This document shows, piece after piece, positions 7,155 to 15,841 of a stretch of 64,000 nucleotides of DNA. The notes beneath the pieces are model-generated. The model made no database searches, was not told where the DNA came from, and saw only the letters and a list, made by a program, of their open reading frames with translations. The translations under genes were made by a program, and so were the position numbers. Positions within the stretch are counted from its first letter, which is position 1; the number at the start of each line of letters is the position of its first letter. Origin of the DNA: Chitinophaga sp. Ak27 (GTDB lineage: Bacteria > Bacteroidota > Bacteroidia > Chitinophagales > Chitinophagaceae); the NCBI RefSeq assembly GCF_012726295.1, contig NZ_JABAOB010000006.1, positions 186,001-250,000 of the forward strand. The letters are read 5' to 3'.

Positions 7155-7724
7155 ATGGAAAAAAAGATCATTATCGTTACCGCTCCCTCTGGCGCTGGTA
7201 AAACCACCATCGTTAAAAAGTTATTGGCTAACCTGCCTGTGCTGGCTTTTTCTATTTCCGCCAGTACCCGCACACCAAGGGCCAGTGAAGTAAATGGGAA
7301 AGACTATTATTTTATGTCTGCAGATGAATTTCATCAGCATATCGACAACCATGCTTTTGCGGAATATGAAATGGTATATGCCGGTAAGTATTATGGCACC
7401 CTCAAAAGTGAGCTGGAACGTATCTGGAGTAACGAGCAGATCCCCATGGTGGATATTGACGTGAAGGGCGCATTATCTATTAAGGAGAAGTATCATGAAA
7501 ATGCGCTGACTATTTTCATACAACCGCCATCGTTAGAAGCGCTACGAGTGCGGCTCAGCGAGCGCGGTACCGAAACGCAGGCTTCCCTGGAGGAGCGTTT
7601 GGCCAAAGCGCGCTATGAATTATCCTTCTCACATGAATTTGACCAGATTGTGGTGAACGATGAACTGGAAAAGGCATATGAAGAAGTAAAAAAGCTGGTA
7701 ACAGATTTTTTAAATATAAAATAG
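7155..7724 (+). CDS. gmk: guanylate kinase
   Basis: Gmk phosphorylates GMP or dGMP with ATP in nucleotide recycling. The 189-aa length is standard. The P-loop is APSGAGKTT near residues 10-18; the GMP-binding part has SISASTRTPRASEVNGKDYY and FAEYEMVYAGKYYGT. The lid region holds LSERGTETQASLEERLAKAR. It starts at the ATG at 7155 and is followed after 42 bp by the CorC-type gene, which has its own promoter motif. Confidence 0.95.
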   Translation: MEKKIIIVTAPSGAGKTTIVKKLLANLPVLAFSISASTRTPRASEVNGKDYYFMSADEFHQHIDNHAFAEYEMVYAGKYYGTLKSELERIWSNEQIPMVDIDVKGALSIKEKYHENALTIFIQPPSLEALRVRLSERGTETQASLEERLAKARYELSFSHEFDQIVVNDELEKAYEEVKKLVTDFLNIK

Positions 7725-7727
7725 CGG

Positions 7728-7761
7728 TTTGATCGTTGGTTTTCCTAATTCCTTATTTTTG
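7728..7761 (+). promoter_or_regulatory. promoter abutting the CorC-type gene start
   Basis: TTTG (7728-7731), 22 nt, then TATTTTTG (7754-7761). Transcription usually begins about 7 nt past this box, which is at the ATG at 7767, so the mRNA may be leaderless or nearly so. Confidence 0.55.
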
Positions 7762-7766
7762 TTAGG

Positions 7767-9038
7767 ATGGATGGATACACAATTATTATTTTAGTTTTTC
7801 TCGTACTGCTGGCGGGTTTCTTTTCTGGTATAGAAGCCGCCTTCGCCAATGTGAATAAATTGAGCATTGAGCTGAAAAAGAAGCAGGGACGGGCTACTGG
7901 TAAGATATTGGCCAGTCTGAATGAAAATCCTAGTCGTTTCCTGGCAACCAGCCTGGTGGGATTTACTATTACTGTAGTCATCTACGGTATTATGGTGGCA
8001 GGCGTCTTTCAGCCCGCCTGGGATTCTTTCATGGGCAAATCTGAAGCTGCCGGCCTGCAGCCATTTGTTATTTTCATTGAGGTAATACTGGCCAGCCTGA
8101 TCATGCTTTTCCTGGGTTTCTTTATTCCCAGGGCCCTATTCCGGTCCAGGCCGGAAGCACTGCTCAGCTTTTTTGCACTGCCCATTTCATTGATTGCGAA
8201 ACCACTCTATGTAATAGGTAACGTTCTCGTATCTATATCTGAGTGGATGCTTAAATACCTGTTTAATGTAAGATTGCTCGAAAACGGTGAATCCTTTACC
8301 CGCGTGGATGTAGAGCATTTTATCAGGCAGTCGCAACAACACTTCGGGGAAAACAACCAGGACCTGAATACAGAACTGTTTGAAAATGCCTTGTCCCTTG
8401 CACATGTAAAAATCCGTGGTTGCCTTATTCCACGCAAGGAGATTGAAGCCATGGAAATTCATCGCCCTATTGGTGATGCGCAGAAAAAATTCATGGATAC
8501 CAAGCTCTCAAAGATTATCATCTATGAAGGTTCCATCGATAATATCCTCGGTTATATCCACCAGTTAGATATGTTCAAAAATCCGAAGGATATCAGTTCC
8601 ATTATCCATCCTATCCTGGCCGTGCCTGAAACGATGAGCGCTATCGACCTGTTGAGCAAATTCAATAAGGAGCGTAGAAGCATTGCCTGGGTAGTGGATG
8701 AATTCGGCGGAACAGCCGGAATTGTTACGATTGAAGATGTGTTGGAAGAAATATTCGGCGATATAAAGGATGAACATGATGAAGAAGAGTTTGTGGAGAA
8801 GCAGATTGCCGAGAAAGAATATATTTTTTCCGGCAGATTGGAGCTCGATTACTTGAATGAAAGATATGGTCTGGACTTCCCGGAAGACGAAAGCGAAACG
8901 TTATCGGGGTATATAATCAATCACCACGAAACCATTCCGAAGATCAAAGAACGCATCATTATCGATGACTATGAGTTTGATATTCTGAATGTTACAGATA
9001 CCCGGATTGAAATGGTGAAGATGAAAATGTTAGTATAG
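7767..9038 (+). CDS. CNNM/CBS/CorC-type membrane protein (hemolysin family)
   Basis: This 423-aa protein has an N-terminal CNNM (DUF21) domain of about 190 residues with three to four membrane helices (about 4-24, 60-85, 95-125, 135-160), a CBS pair (about 205-325, with VVDEFGGTAGIVTIEDVLEE as the second CBS hallmark) and a C-terminal CorC/HlyC domain (about 340-420). Such proteins are linked to Mg2+ or Co2+ export. In Bacteroidota the gliding protein GldE has the same architecture, so it could be GldE; nothing here settles this. It sits between gmk and a long intergenic region. Confidence 0.88.
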   Translation: MDGYTIIILVFLVLLAGFFSGIEAAFANVNKLSIELKKKQGRATGKILASLNENPSRFLATSLVGFTITVVIYGIMVAGVFQPAWDSFMGKSEAAGLQPFVIFIEVILASLIMLFLGFFIPRALFRSRPEALLSFFALPISLIAKPLYVIGNVLVSISEWMLKYLFNVRLLENGESFTRVDVEHFIRQSQQHFGENNQDLNTELFENALSLAHVKIRGCLIPRKEIEAMEIHRPIGDAQKKFMDTKLSKIIIYEGSIDNILGYIHQLDMFKNPKDISSIIHPILAVPETMSAIDLLSKFNKERRSIAWVVDEFGGTAGIVTIEDVLEEIFGDIKDEHDEEEFVEKQIAEKEYIFSGRLELDYLNERYGLDFPEDESETLSGYIINHHETIPKIKERIIIDDYEFDILNVTDTRIEMVKMKMLV

Positions 9039-9632
9039 GGGTTACTGTGAATCAGGTTGACTTATCAGATATTAATATGATATAATTATTTATTTAATAC
9101 TAATATTAACGAGTCAATAACAAATTAGCTAAAACGTTTTAAAAAAAAGTAGTAGGAATTTAACACGGATTGTATACATTTGCTCTAGATGATGTAACAC
9201 AATGATTTGATTTTTGTTAAAAGGTTGTAAAAAAAGTGTTCCAACATTGATAATAAAATAATTCTTGTTATTTTTGTATTACAAAATAAAACGCAACCAG
9301 GAATTCTTACTTATACTGAACGCTTGCCATCAATTGGGTAAGTAGTTTAACTGGAAGCTAAAGACATTCTCGAATTCAACTTTTTTGGGGTTAACAAACA
9401 ATGGATGAAAGGCCGGCTCTTGATTCTTCTCGGGCTGGCTCTTTTTTTTATCTACTTTTCCCTCTGTTTTCCCTTTATCTTCCTACACTTTATTTTTTCT
9501 CTCGCATTTTACCCGATCAATTACTTAAAGCAGCATTAAAATGCCGACGCTACTCTAATTTGTAGTATCCAACCGCTATATTTGTGATCCTTAATAGCAA
9601 ACAGTTTTCAATATCGTTCGATCATATAAAGT
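9039..9632 (+). ncRNA. 594-bp intergenic region with a candidate small RNA (about 9283-9448)
   Basis: No convincing protein gene lies here. TACATTTG at 9175-9182 and TATTTTTG at 9269-9276 are -7 boxes. From the second, transcription would start near 9283. At 9411-9448 GGCCGGCTC can pair with GGGCTGGCT (9 bp, three G·U) followed by CTTTTTTTT, which looks like an intrinsic terminator. That would bound an RNA of about 165 nt. It has an internal helix TACTTA/TAAGTA and two GAATTC boxes, but I do not recognise a family. A third box, TATATTTG at 9577-9584, probably serves tatC. A 44-codon open frame (9405-9539) encodes a hydrophobic peptide but overlaps the terminator and a pyrimidine-rich tract, so I doubt it. 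Confidence 0.4.
9577..9584 (+). promoter_or_regulatory. -7 element upstream of tatC
   Basis: TATATTTG matches TAnnTTTG, 49 nt before the tatC start. The -33 element is not clear. Confidence 0.45.
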
Positions 9633-10490
9633 ATGTTAAAGAAATTTTTCTCAAGCAATGAGGACAAGGCAGAAATGTCTTTTTTCGACCACCTGGAAGA
9701 CTTAAGGTGGCACCTCGTCAGATCGGCTTTGGCACTCGTGGCATTCAGCATATTTGGCTTTGTATATACCCAGGAAATTATTGACAACGTTATTTTTGGG
9801 CCTACCAACGCTAACTTCCCTTCCTATATCGCCCTCTGCAAGCTGGGACACTGGGTTGGGCTGGGCAACCAACTGTGTATTACGCCGGTAAAAGTGACAT
9901 TCCTGAACTATAAGATGGTAGGGCAAATTATGCTGCAATTCAGAATGGCATTTATTATTGGTTTTGTTTGCGCCTTTCCGTACATCTTCTGGGAATTCTG
10001 GCGTTTCGTAAAACCAGCGTTGAAGGAAAGAGAATTAAGGGGCGCCAGGGGAGTGATCTTCTGGGTATCCTTCCAGTTCTTCCTGGGTATCGCTTTTGCC
10101 TATTTTCTGATGGCGCCGTTTACCATTAACTTCCTCGCTTCCTACACCGTGACAACAAAAGCTGTTAACCAGTTTTTTATAGATGATTACATGGACCTGA
10201 TGACACAGATTGTATTAGGTATGGGATTACTGTTTGAATTACCGGTGCTGGTATTTTTCCTCACCAAGATTGGTATTCTTACACCAGATTTTCTCCGGGC
10301 CTACAGGCGCCATGCTATTGTGGTTATCCTGATCCTGGCGGCCATTATTACCCCGCCCGACCTGGTGGATCAGCTGATCGTATTTACGCCTTTATACTGT
10401 CTGTATGAAATCAGTATCTTTATATCCAAAAAGGCGATGAGAGATCGTGAAGATAAATTGGCGAAAACAGAGGTGGAAGAGTGGTCTTAA
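9633..10490 (+). CDS. tatC: Sec-independent protein translocase TatC
   Basis: TatC is the membrane receptor for twin-arginine signal peptides. The 285-aa protein starts with an acidic/basic cytosolic segment holding MSFFDHLEDLRWHLVRS, the conserved signal-binding site, and has six predicted membrane helices. Conserved FVCAFPYIFWEFWRFVKPAL lies near residues 112-131. A loop insert after helix 1 (about 50-90) is longer than in proteobacteria. The end is charged (KKAMRDREDKLAKTEVEEWS). No tatA is adjacent. A likely client with a twin-arginine signal is encoded at 54417. rpiB follows by 30 bp on the same strand. Confidence 0.95.
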   Translation: MLKKFFSSNEDKAEMSFFDHLEDLRWHLVRSALALVAFSIFGFVYTQEIIDNVIFGPTNANFPSYIALCKLGHWVGLGNQLCITPVKVTFLNYKMVGQIMLQFRMAFIIGFVCAFPYIFWEFWRFVKPALKERELRGARGVIFWVSFQFFLGIAFAYFLMAPFTINFLASYTVTTKAVNQFFIDDYMDLMTQIVLGMGLLFELPVLVFFLTKIGILTPDFLRAYRRHAIVVILILAAIITPPDLVDQLIVFTPLYCLYEISIFISKKAMRDREDKLAKTEVEEWS

Positions 10491-10520
10491 TTATCTATAA
10501 CTGTAAACAAAGTAACTGAA

Positions 10521-10979
10521 ATGGAAAACACGATATTTAATCTTGCTCTGCCTGTAGCAATTGGCTCAGATCACGCAGGGTTTGAGTATAAAGAAGAGAT
10601 AATTTCTTTCCTTGAATCCAAAGGTCTGCAGGTAAAAGATTATGGTACCTACTCCAAAGATTCTGTGGATTACCCTGACTACGCGCACCCGGTAGCTACT
10701 GCCGTGGAGAGAGAACAGGCTGCATTTGGTATCCTGGTTTGTGGCAGTGCCAATGGTGTAGCTATCACAGCCAATAAGCATCAGGGCATCAGGGCAGCTA
10801 TCTGCTGGGGAGAGGAATTGTCGAGGCTCGCACGCTCTCATAACAATGCCAATGTGCTGTGTATACCAGCCCGTTTTGTAGATATTCCCGTAGCTACGCA
10901 AATGGTGGAAGTATTTATGGGCACCTCTTTCGAAGGTGGCCGCCACCAGGACAGGGTACGCAAAATGGCCTGCCTGTAA
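10521..10979 (+). CDS. rpiB: ribose 5-phosphate isomerase B
   Basis: RpiB interconverts ribose 5-phosphate and ribulose 5-phosphate in the pentose phosphate route. The 152-aa protein has the LacAB/RpiB motifs GSDHAGFEYKEE (about 16-27), DYPDYAHPVA (about 50-59), the catalytic Cys in VCGSANGVAI (about 73-82) and RSHNNANVLCIPAR (about 108-121). It is probably cotranscribed with tatC. A strong terminator follows. Confidence 0.95.
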   Translation: MENTIFNLALPVAIGSDHAGFEYKEEIISFLESKGLQVKDYGTYSKDSVDYPDYAHPVATAVEREQAAFGILVCGSANGVAITANKHQGIRAAICWGEELSRLARSHNNANVLCIPARFVDIPVATQMVEVFMGTSFEGGRHQDRVRKMACL

Positions 10980-11038
10980 CGGTTTAACGCCATATATCAT
11001 TTTTTACTGTAACGAATACACGAAAATGTGGTAATATT

Positions 11039-11066
11039 AAAGAGCCGGCTTTCAACCGGCTCTTTT
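11039..11066. terminator. terminator after rpiB
   Basis: AAAGAGCCGG and CCGGCTCTTT form a perfect stem with a 7-nt loop, followed by a T run. The A-rich upstream side makes it work in both directions, but only rpiB ends here. Confidence 0.85.
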
Positions 11067-11100
11067 TATTTTAGTATCCAGGTGATTGTTCAATAAAATC

Positions 11101-12639
11101 ATGTTCATGCGGGTTGCAGCTACTGTTATTTGCTTCTTCTTTTTTGCTACTGTGCAGGCGCAGGTAGAAAATACTGCTACTCCGGTGGATAACCCCGTCG
11201 CGAAAAAATATGGTCAAACCATTACCGCGGAGAAGCTGAGCAAACAGCTGCATATTATTGCAGGTCCGGGCATGGAAGGGCGGGAAACCACCACAGCGGG
11301 GCAGGAAAGAGCTGCAGCCTATATAGTGGACCAGTTTGCCGCTGCAGGGCTTAAACCAGGCGCTAATGGTCAATGGCAGCAATATTATCCGTTATATTCT
11401 GATAGCCTGGTAAACAGCAGCATCACCGTCCGGAACCAAACCTTTTTATATGGGCAAGACTTTCTTTCCGATCTCCGCGCGGGAGAGAACCAGGATATCA
11501 ACATCTCTCAGATAATATATGCCGATCAGGGAATTGTAACGGGAGAATACAATGACTATCATAACCTCGATGTAAAAGGACAGGTGGTGATGATCCGCGA
11601 AATGGTAAAACGTGGCGCATACCGGGATAAAGGCAACCTGGACGAACGTATTGCAGCCGCTAAAGCCAGGGGAGCGCTGGCAGTACTGGTGATTTCGCCG
11701 TCTGCCGGCCGTTACCGGTCGCTGAATCAACAGAGGATCCGCATGACGGGCCTTTATTCCCAGAAGGATACGACCGCTCATCCCAATGTATATTTCATTA
11801 CGCCCACGCTTGCTGCAGCCATTATTGGGATAGATAGTAACGACCGTTTGCCGGAGGAGATAGATAAAGGCCTTAAGATACCTTCCCTGATCAAAACGCC
11901 GGTACGTATTGTATTTGATAAAGCCGCCACTATCTTCCATCCATCTAATGTACTGGCTTACCTGGAGGGCACCGATAAAAAAGAAGAATTGGTTTTCGTA
12001 ACAGCGCATTACGATCACCTGGGAAAACAGGGTGACGAGATTTTTTATGGCGCCGATGACGACGGGTCCGGTACCTGCGCAGTATTAGAGATAGCCGCCG
12101 CCTTCGCCCGGGCTAAACAAGCCGGTCATGGCCCACGTAGAAGTATGGTATTTATGACTGTCTCAGGCGAAGAAAAAGGCCTGCTCGGATCGCAATACTA
12201 CACCGAACATCCCATTTACCCCTTGCAGCAAACAGTTACCGATCTGAATATCGACATGATTGGGCGTATAGATCCGGCACATGAAAAAGATACCAACTAC
12301 CTGTATATTATTGGCGATAATAAGCTCAGTTCGGCCCTGCGACCTATTAATGAACGGGCTAACGATACCTACACCCGTTTAAAACTGGATTATAAGTACA
12401 ACGATCCCGACGATCCTGAGGGCTTCTATTACCGGTCAGATCACTATATGTTTGCCCGACACGGTATTCCCATCATTTTTTACTTCAATGGTACGCATGC
12501 CGATTACCATGCGCCTACTGATACGGTAGATAAAATCAATTATGACCTGCTCGCCAAGCGGGCACAATTGGTTTTTTACACAGCCTGGGAGATTGCCAAT
12601 CGCGAACACCGGTTAGTGGTAGACCGTCATGAGAGATAA
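11101..12639 (+). CDS. secreted M28 family zinc aminopeptidase
   Basis: This 512-aa protein has a signal peptide (MFMRVAATVICFFFFATVQA, cut after AQA), a PA domain insert (about 140-230) and a peptidase M28 domain. The zinc-site motifs are HYDHLG, GADDDGSGTCA, SGEEKGLLGS, NIDMIGRID and SDHYMFARHGIP, all intact, so it should be active outside the cytoplasm on peptides. I chose the ATG at 11101; ATG at 11107 also leaves a good signal, while the longer frame begins at TTG. It stands alone after the rpiB terminator. Confidence 0.92.
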   Translation: MFMRVAATVICFFFFATVQAQVENTATPVDNPVAKKYGQTITAEKLSKQLHIIAGPGMEGRETTTAGQERAAAYIVDQFAAAGLKPGANGQWQQYYPLYSDSLVNSSITVRNQTFLYGQDFLSDLRAGENQDINISQIIYADQGIVTGEYNDYHNLDVKGQVVMIREMVKRGAYRDKGNLDERIAAAKARGALAVLVISPSAGRYRSLNQQRIRMTGLYSQKDTTAHPNVYFITPTLAAAIIGIDSNDRLPEEIDKGLKIPSLIKTPVRIVFDKAATIFHPSNVLAYLEGTDKKEELVFVTAHYDHLGKQGDEIFYGADDDGSGTCAVLEIAAAFARAKQAGHGPRRSMVFMTVSGEEKGLLGSQYYTEHPIYPLQQTVTDLNIDMIGRIDPAHEKDTNYLYIIGDNKLSSALRPINERANDTYTRLKLDYKYNDPDDPEGFYYRSDHYMFARHGIPIIFYFNGTHADYHAPTDTVDKINYDLLAKRAQLVFYTAWEIANREHRLVVDRHER

Positions 12640-12790
12640 TTTTATTGCAGATGAGCTCCCTATATTTCCGCTACTGCATTGCTTTACAGGATAAGTAAAA
12701 ACCTTTTTGTTTATTTTAACAAAATTTTTTAAATTGTGTGTAGAGCAATCATTACGTGGTCTTTTGATTTGCATAAAAGGAATGTAGGGA

Positions 12791-12823
12791 TTTGCAAGTG
12801 AGTATATCAGACCTTTATTTTTG
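12791..12823 (+). promoter_or_regulatory. consensus Bacteroidota promoter
   Basis: TTTG (12791-12794), 21 nt, then TATTTTTG (12816-12823): an exact consensus match. Transcription would start near 12830, giving a long leader of about 350 nt before the DUF308 gene that includes the mini-ORF at 12954. Confidence 0.7.
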
Positions 12824-12953
12824 AGAGTCGGGCCCCACCGAAATTTTTAAGCTGTTGTTGTTCAATCGGTATTTATAGGATCATGCGGATGCTATAGCAG
12901 GCAGAGTGTTGTTATGCGATGTTCCGCTATCTGTAACCAATAAACTTACCAGT

Positions 12954-13049
12954 ATGGAAGCACGTGCCACCTTTGCTTCAGAACATTACTACTCCATAAG
13001 GCAGCCATGTGTAATGGTGAGACACCGATGTTGTTGCAAAAACACTTAA
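12954..13049 (+). CDS. possible 31-aa leader peptide with tri-cysteine
   Basis: The ORF starts at ATG and ends VRHRCCCKNT before TAA. Four of 31 residues are Cys, three in a row, and the stretch between is rich in His and Arg. It lies 124 nt downstream of a consensus promoter start and 133 bp before the DUF308 gene. Short ORFs with Cys runs act as cysteine-responsive leaders in some other bacteria; whether this one is translated is unknown, and it could be chance. Confidence 0.25.
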   Translation: MEARATFASEHYYSIRQPCVMVRHRCCCKNT

Positions 13050-13182
13050 GTACATGCATTACTAAAACCTTGTTATTATTTCCTGGTTGTTCAGCACATT
13101 AAAACGGAAAATGCTTATTGCACGCAATTGATAAACCCTGCCATTTAACAGTTACTATCGTGAAACCTTAAACTGCAAATGC

Positions 13183-13554
13183 ATGCATGACTTTTATAAC
13201 GCTTATTGGTGGATCTTTTTATTAAGAGGGATTTTTGCTTTGGTATTAGGGGGACTGGAAGTAGGATGGCCTGATGCTACTTTGGCTACGTTGATTGTCT
13301 TCTTTGGCGCGTATCTTTTTATCGGAGAATTATTAGCAATAGTGGGAGCGATCGCGGCGCGCAAGATAAGTGAAAACCGTAGCATATTCTTACTTTCGGG
13401 ATTGCTGGCGTTATATTAGGTTTCCTTACTTCACAATCCGTTTGCTACAGGAACTGCGCTGATCTACCTGGTAGCATTTTGGGCCATGATAGCCGGCGTA
13501 TTTGAATTAATTAGCACTATCAGGCTGAGGAGAATGTTTACAGGAGAAGGATAG
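13183..13554 (+). pseudogene. DUF308 (HdeD-like) membrane protein, frame-broken
   Basis: The start frame encodes about 70 residues of a multi-helix DUF308 protein (FYNAYWWIFLLRGIFALVLGG, then IVFFGAYLFIGELLA) and meets TAG at 13417. Family-like sequence continues in the next frame (IAGVILGFLT, from 13401) and then returns to the first frame from 13435 (NPFATGTALIYLVAFW to the stop at 13554). One base seems missing in the GGG at 13398-13400 and one extra near 13431-13434. Repaired, the product would be about 123 residues with four or more helices, near half the usual HdeD length. Either the gene has two compensating mutations or there are two sequence errors; both ends stay well conserved, which favours error or a recent event. 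Confidence 0.7.
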
Positions 13555-13871
13555 TATATAGCAGGAGGTGGCAGGCTTTGAACAATAGTAGAAATAGAAG
13601 ATCCAATGATCCAATACGCTGTTTACGATTTAAAATACCCCATATGCAAGTTTATTTTTTCACTAAAACTATTCCTGATGATAACCGCCACACCTGATTA
13701 AGGCACCTGTTTTGCTGTTTCAGGGTGTTGATACCGCCCTGTGAATAAAGCGCCACAGGTGCCGGTAGCAAACCGGAGGGAGCCCGATGTTTACCATGCT
13801 GCCTTATGTTGTCTCCCGGCCGTTTAACGGCTGTTACTGTAGTAATTGTGAATCACTTAAAGTTAACCGTT
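13555..13871 (+). other. 317-bp intergenic region before the sigma factor gene
   Basis: No gene or clear promoter consensus. It holds only short palindromes, such as CCGTTTAACGG near 13819. An in-frame extension of the sigma factor gene reaches back to 13806 but its sequence does not look coding. Confidence 0.5.
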
Positions 13872-14372
13872 ATGTCATCCACCGAATTCAATAGCTTATT
13901 ACTTGGAAATGCCGATTTCCTGCGGCCCTATGCAGTGACCTTGACGAAAGATTCAGAATCTGCCAAGGACCTTTACCAGGAAACACTGTTCCGCGCGTTA
14001 TCTAATCGCGATAAATACCTGGCCGGCACTAACATCCGCGCCTGGCTCTACACCATTATGCGGAACATTTTTATAAATAACTACCGTCGTGGTAACCGGC
14101 AATACCGGTTGCTCGATAATGCGGTCGGCGATTACCTGTTGAGTCACCAGCCCTCTGCCATCGGAAATTTCGCAGAGTCCGACCTGCGGGTGAAAGATGT
14201 ACAGATGGCAGTGTACAACTTGCCTGTAATTTTCAAACAGCCTTTCCTGCTCTACTTTGAAGGTTATAAGTATTATGAAATTGCCGCCATTCTCAATGAA
14301 CCCCTGGGAACGGTGAAAAGCCGGATCCATTTTGCCCGGAAAATGCTGAAAACGCGCATTACCAGGCATTAA
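13872..14372 (+). CDS. ECF-type RNA polymerase sigma factor
   Basis: This 166-aa protein has sigma region 2 (about 10-85: ADFLRPYAVTLTKDSESAKD, LYQETLFRALSN, IRAWLYTIMRNIFINNYRR) and region 4 (about 110-160: LPVIFKQPFLLYFEGYKYYE, then AAILNEPLGTVKSRIHFARK). No anti-sigma factor is beside it, unusual for the SigE-like group but common for the Bacteroidota ECF group that resembles it. I chose ATG at 13872 (MSSTEFN), which gives a normal length. It may drive the nearby desaturase gene, but that is only a guess from position. Confidence 0.92.
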   Translation: MSSTEFNSLLLGNADFLRPYAVTLTKDSESAKDLYQETLFRALSNRDKYLAGTNIRAWLYTIMRNIFINNYRRGNRQYRLLDNAVGDYLLSHQPSAIGNFAESDLRVKDVQMAVYNLPVIFKQPFLLYFEGYKYYEIAAILNEPLGTVKSRIHFARKMLKTRITRH

Positions 14373-14743
14373 TGACCGCAACCGGAAGGATGAATAAACC
14401 CATTCAGGCTTTTGGATAACAGAAGTCTGCAAACCCTCAACAATACCATGATTAGCGCTGCTAGGGGTCTGTGAACAACCCGTAGCAAGGACTAAACGAT
14501 TGTTATGTTGTACCCATATCTGAATTCCCTTCAGATAAGCGAGGTATCTGCTGTACGCCGGTTTGCAGATTTCTGTTACCTGTTTTCAATACCCTCCAGG
14601 CAATAAGCACAATTCTTTGTTAAATAATCGGTTCCCGGGGAGAATAATATACAACTACCGGTTTTAAACCGTTACTTAGCAACACGATTCAATCATCTGC
14701 AGCTTTCCTACTATTACTGTACGCCGGCTCAACAATGCTTATT
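14373..14743 (+). other. 371-bp intergenic region with two hairpins
   Basis: GCTAGGGGT (14460-14468) pairs with ACCCGTAGC (14478-14486) with one mismatch, and ATCTGAA (14518-14524) with TTCAGAT (14530-14536). Neither is followed by a T run. The string CTGTACGCCGG occurs twice, near 14550 and 14717. No TAnnTTTG box is convincing, so an alternative sigma factor may read the desaturase promoter. Confidence 0.4.
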
Positions 14744-15814
14744 ATGCCAAGAGTTACTTTCAACAACAAGAATGCTTTGTTTTTTCCGGCGCTCAAATCG
14801 GCTGTGGAAGAGTATTTTAAGTCTAACAACATCGCAAAAACCGGCAATTGGAAGCTATACCTTAAAACGGCTATCCTCATTCCCGTAGCCATCGCGCTGT
14901 ATATAGCCGTACTGTTCATTCCCATGTCGGGCCTGTTTGCATTGACTTGCTGCGCCGTTCTGGGTTTTGTACTGGCCAGTATCGGGTTTAATGTCATGCA
15001 TGATGCCTGCCATGGCAGCTATTCTACCAATAGCTGGGTGAACGATACTTTTGGGCTTACCCTCAATGCCCTGGGAGGCAATGCCTTCATCTGGAAACAA
15101 AAGCACAATATTATTCATCATACTTACACGAATGTAGACGGCCTGGACGACGACATCGCAAAAAGTCCGCTGATGCGCCAGTGCAGCTCTCAAAAATGGG
15201 TGCCCATGCATCGTATTCAACACCTGTATGTGGTATTGATATATGCTATTTCATCCTTCGCATGGGTATTTATTATGGATTTTGTGAAATACCTGGGGCG
15301 TAAAGTCTACAGAACTCCCCTGCAACCCATGAAAATAACTGATCATATGGTGTTCTGGGGAAGTAAAGTTTTATATATTGGCTTTTATATCGTACTGCCT
15401 ATCGTGCTCCTGGGCTGGAAAGCCTGGGCTGCCGGATTTGCAGTAATGCATGCGGTAATGGGTTTCACCCTCGCTATTGTATTCCAATTGGCGCACGTGG
15501 TGGAAGAAACGGAATTTGAAGCGGTAGGAGATGATGCCAAAGTGATTGAAAACGAATGGGCTATTCACCAGGTAAAAACTACCTCCAACTTTGCCCCGGA
15601 CCATAAAACGATTTCCTGGTTCTTAGGTGGACTGAACTACCAGGTGGAACATCACCTTTTTCCACGGATCAGCCATATACATTATCCGGCGCTCAGTAAA
15701 ATTGTGGCGGCCAAATGTGCAGAGCATAATTTGCCCTACAATTGTATTCCCACTATGCAGGGAGCGGTGGTATCTCATTTCCGTTTTATGAAAGCACTAG
15801 GCGCAAAGCCATAA
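14744..15814 (+). CDS. membrane fatty acid desaturase
   Basis: This 356-aa integral membrane di-iron protein has all three histidine boxes: HDACHG (about 87-92), HNIIHH (about 122-127) and QVEHH (about 300-304), with Gln in place of the first His of box 3 as in front-end and linoleoyl-CoA-type desaturases. Four membrane helices flank them. It inserts a double bond into acyl chains, probably adjusting membrane fluidity; chain position is not predictable. Start options are ATG 14735 and ATG 14744; I took the second (MPRVTFNNKN). It stands alone, with a strong terminator after it. Confidence 0.93.
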   Translation: MPRVTFNNKNALFFPALKSAVEEYFKSNNIAKTGNWKLYLKTAILIPVAIALYIAVLFIPMSGLFALTCCAVLGFVLASIGFNVMHDACHGSYSTNSWVNDTFGLTLNALGGNAFIWKQKHNIIHHTYTNVDGLDDDIAKSPLMRQCSSQKWVPMHRIQHLYVVLIYAISSFAWVFIMDFVKYLGRKVYRTPLQPMKITDHMVFWGSKVLYIGFYIVLPIVLLGWKAWAAGFAVMHAVMGFTLAIVFQLAHVVEETEFEAVGDDAKVIENEWAIHQVKTTSNFAPDHKTISWFLGGLNYQVEHHLFPRISHIHYPALSKIVAAKCAEHNLPYNCIPTMQGAVVSHFRFMKALGAKP

Positions 15815-15841
15815 GATATTGACCTATAACGGTCGCCAGGG

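Larger units (their letters stand above)
12640..13182 (+). other. 543-bp intergenic region with promoter and mini-ORF
   Basis: No terminator for the M28 gene is obvious. The region carries a promoter (12791-12823) and a 31-codon ORF (12954-13049), given as separate entries. The 100 bp after the mini-ORF, up to the DUF308 start, contain no clear hairpin. The rest is AT-rich and shows nothing recognisable. Confidence 0.6.

Noticed and set aside
9405-9539. 44-codon ORF encoding a hydrophobic peptide
   Set aside because: The DNA is a pyrimidine tract overlapping a terminator-like stem; such tracts give Phe/Leu-rich frames by chance. Kept as a doubt in the intergenic entry.
13690-13800. Possible cobalamin riboswitch in the sigma factor upstream region
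   Set aside because: A few GCCACAGGTG-type words are present, but the conserved B12-box core and the order of elements are missing.
14550-14727. Two copies of CTGTACGCCGG near the desaturase gene
   Set aside because: Only 11 nt long and two copies; could be a sigma-factor site, but no spacing or partner element supports it.
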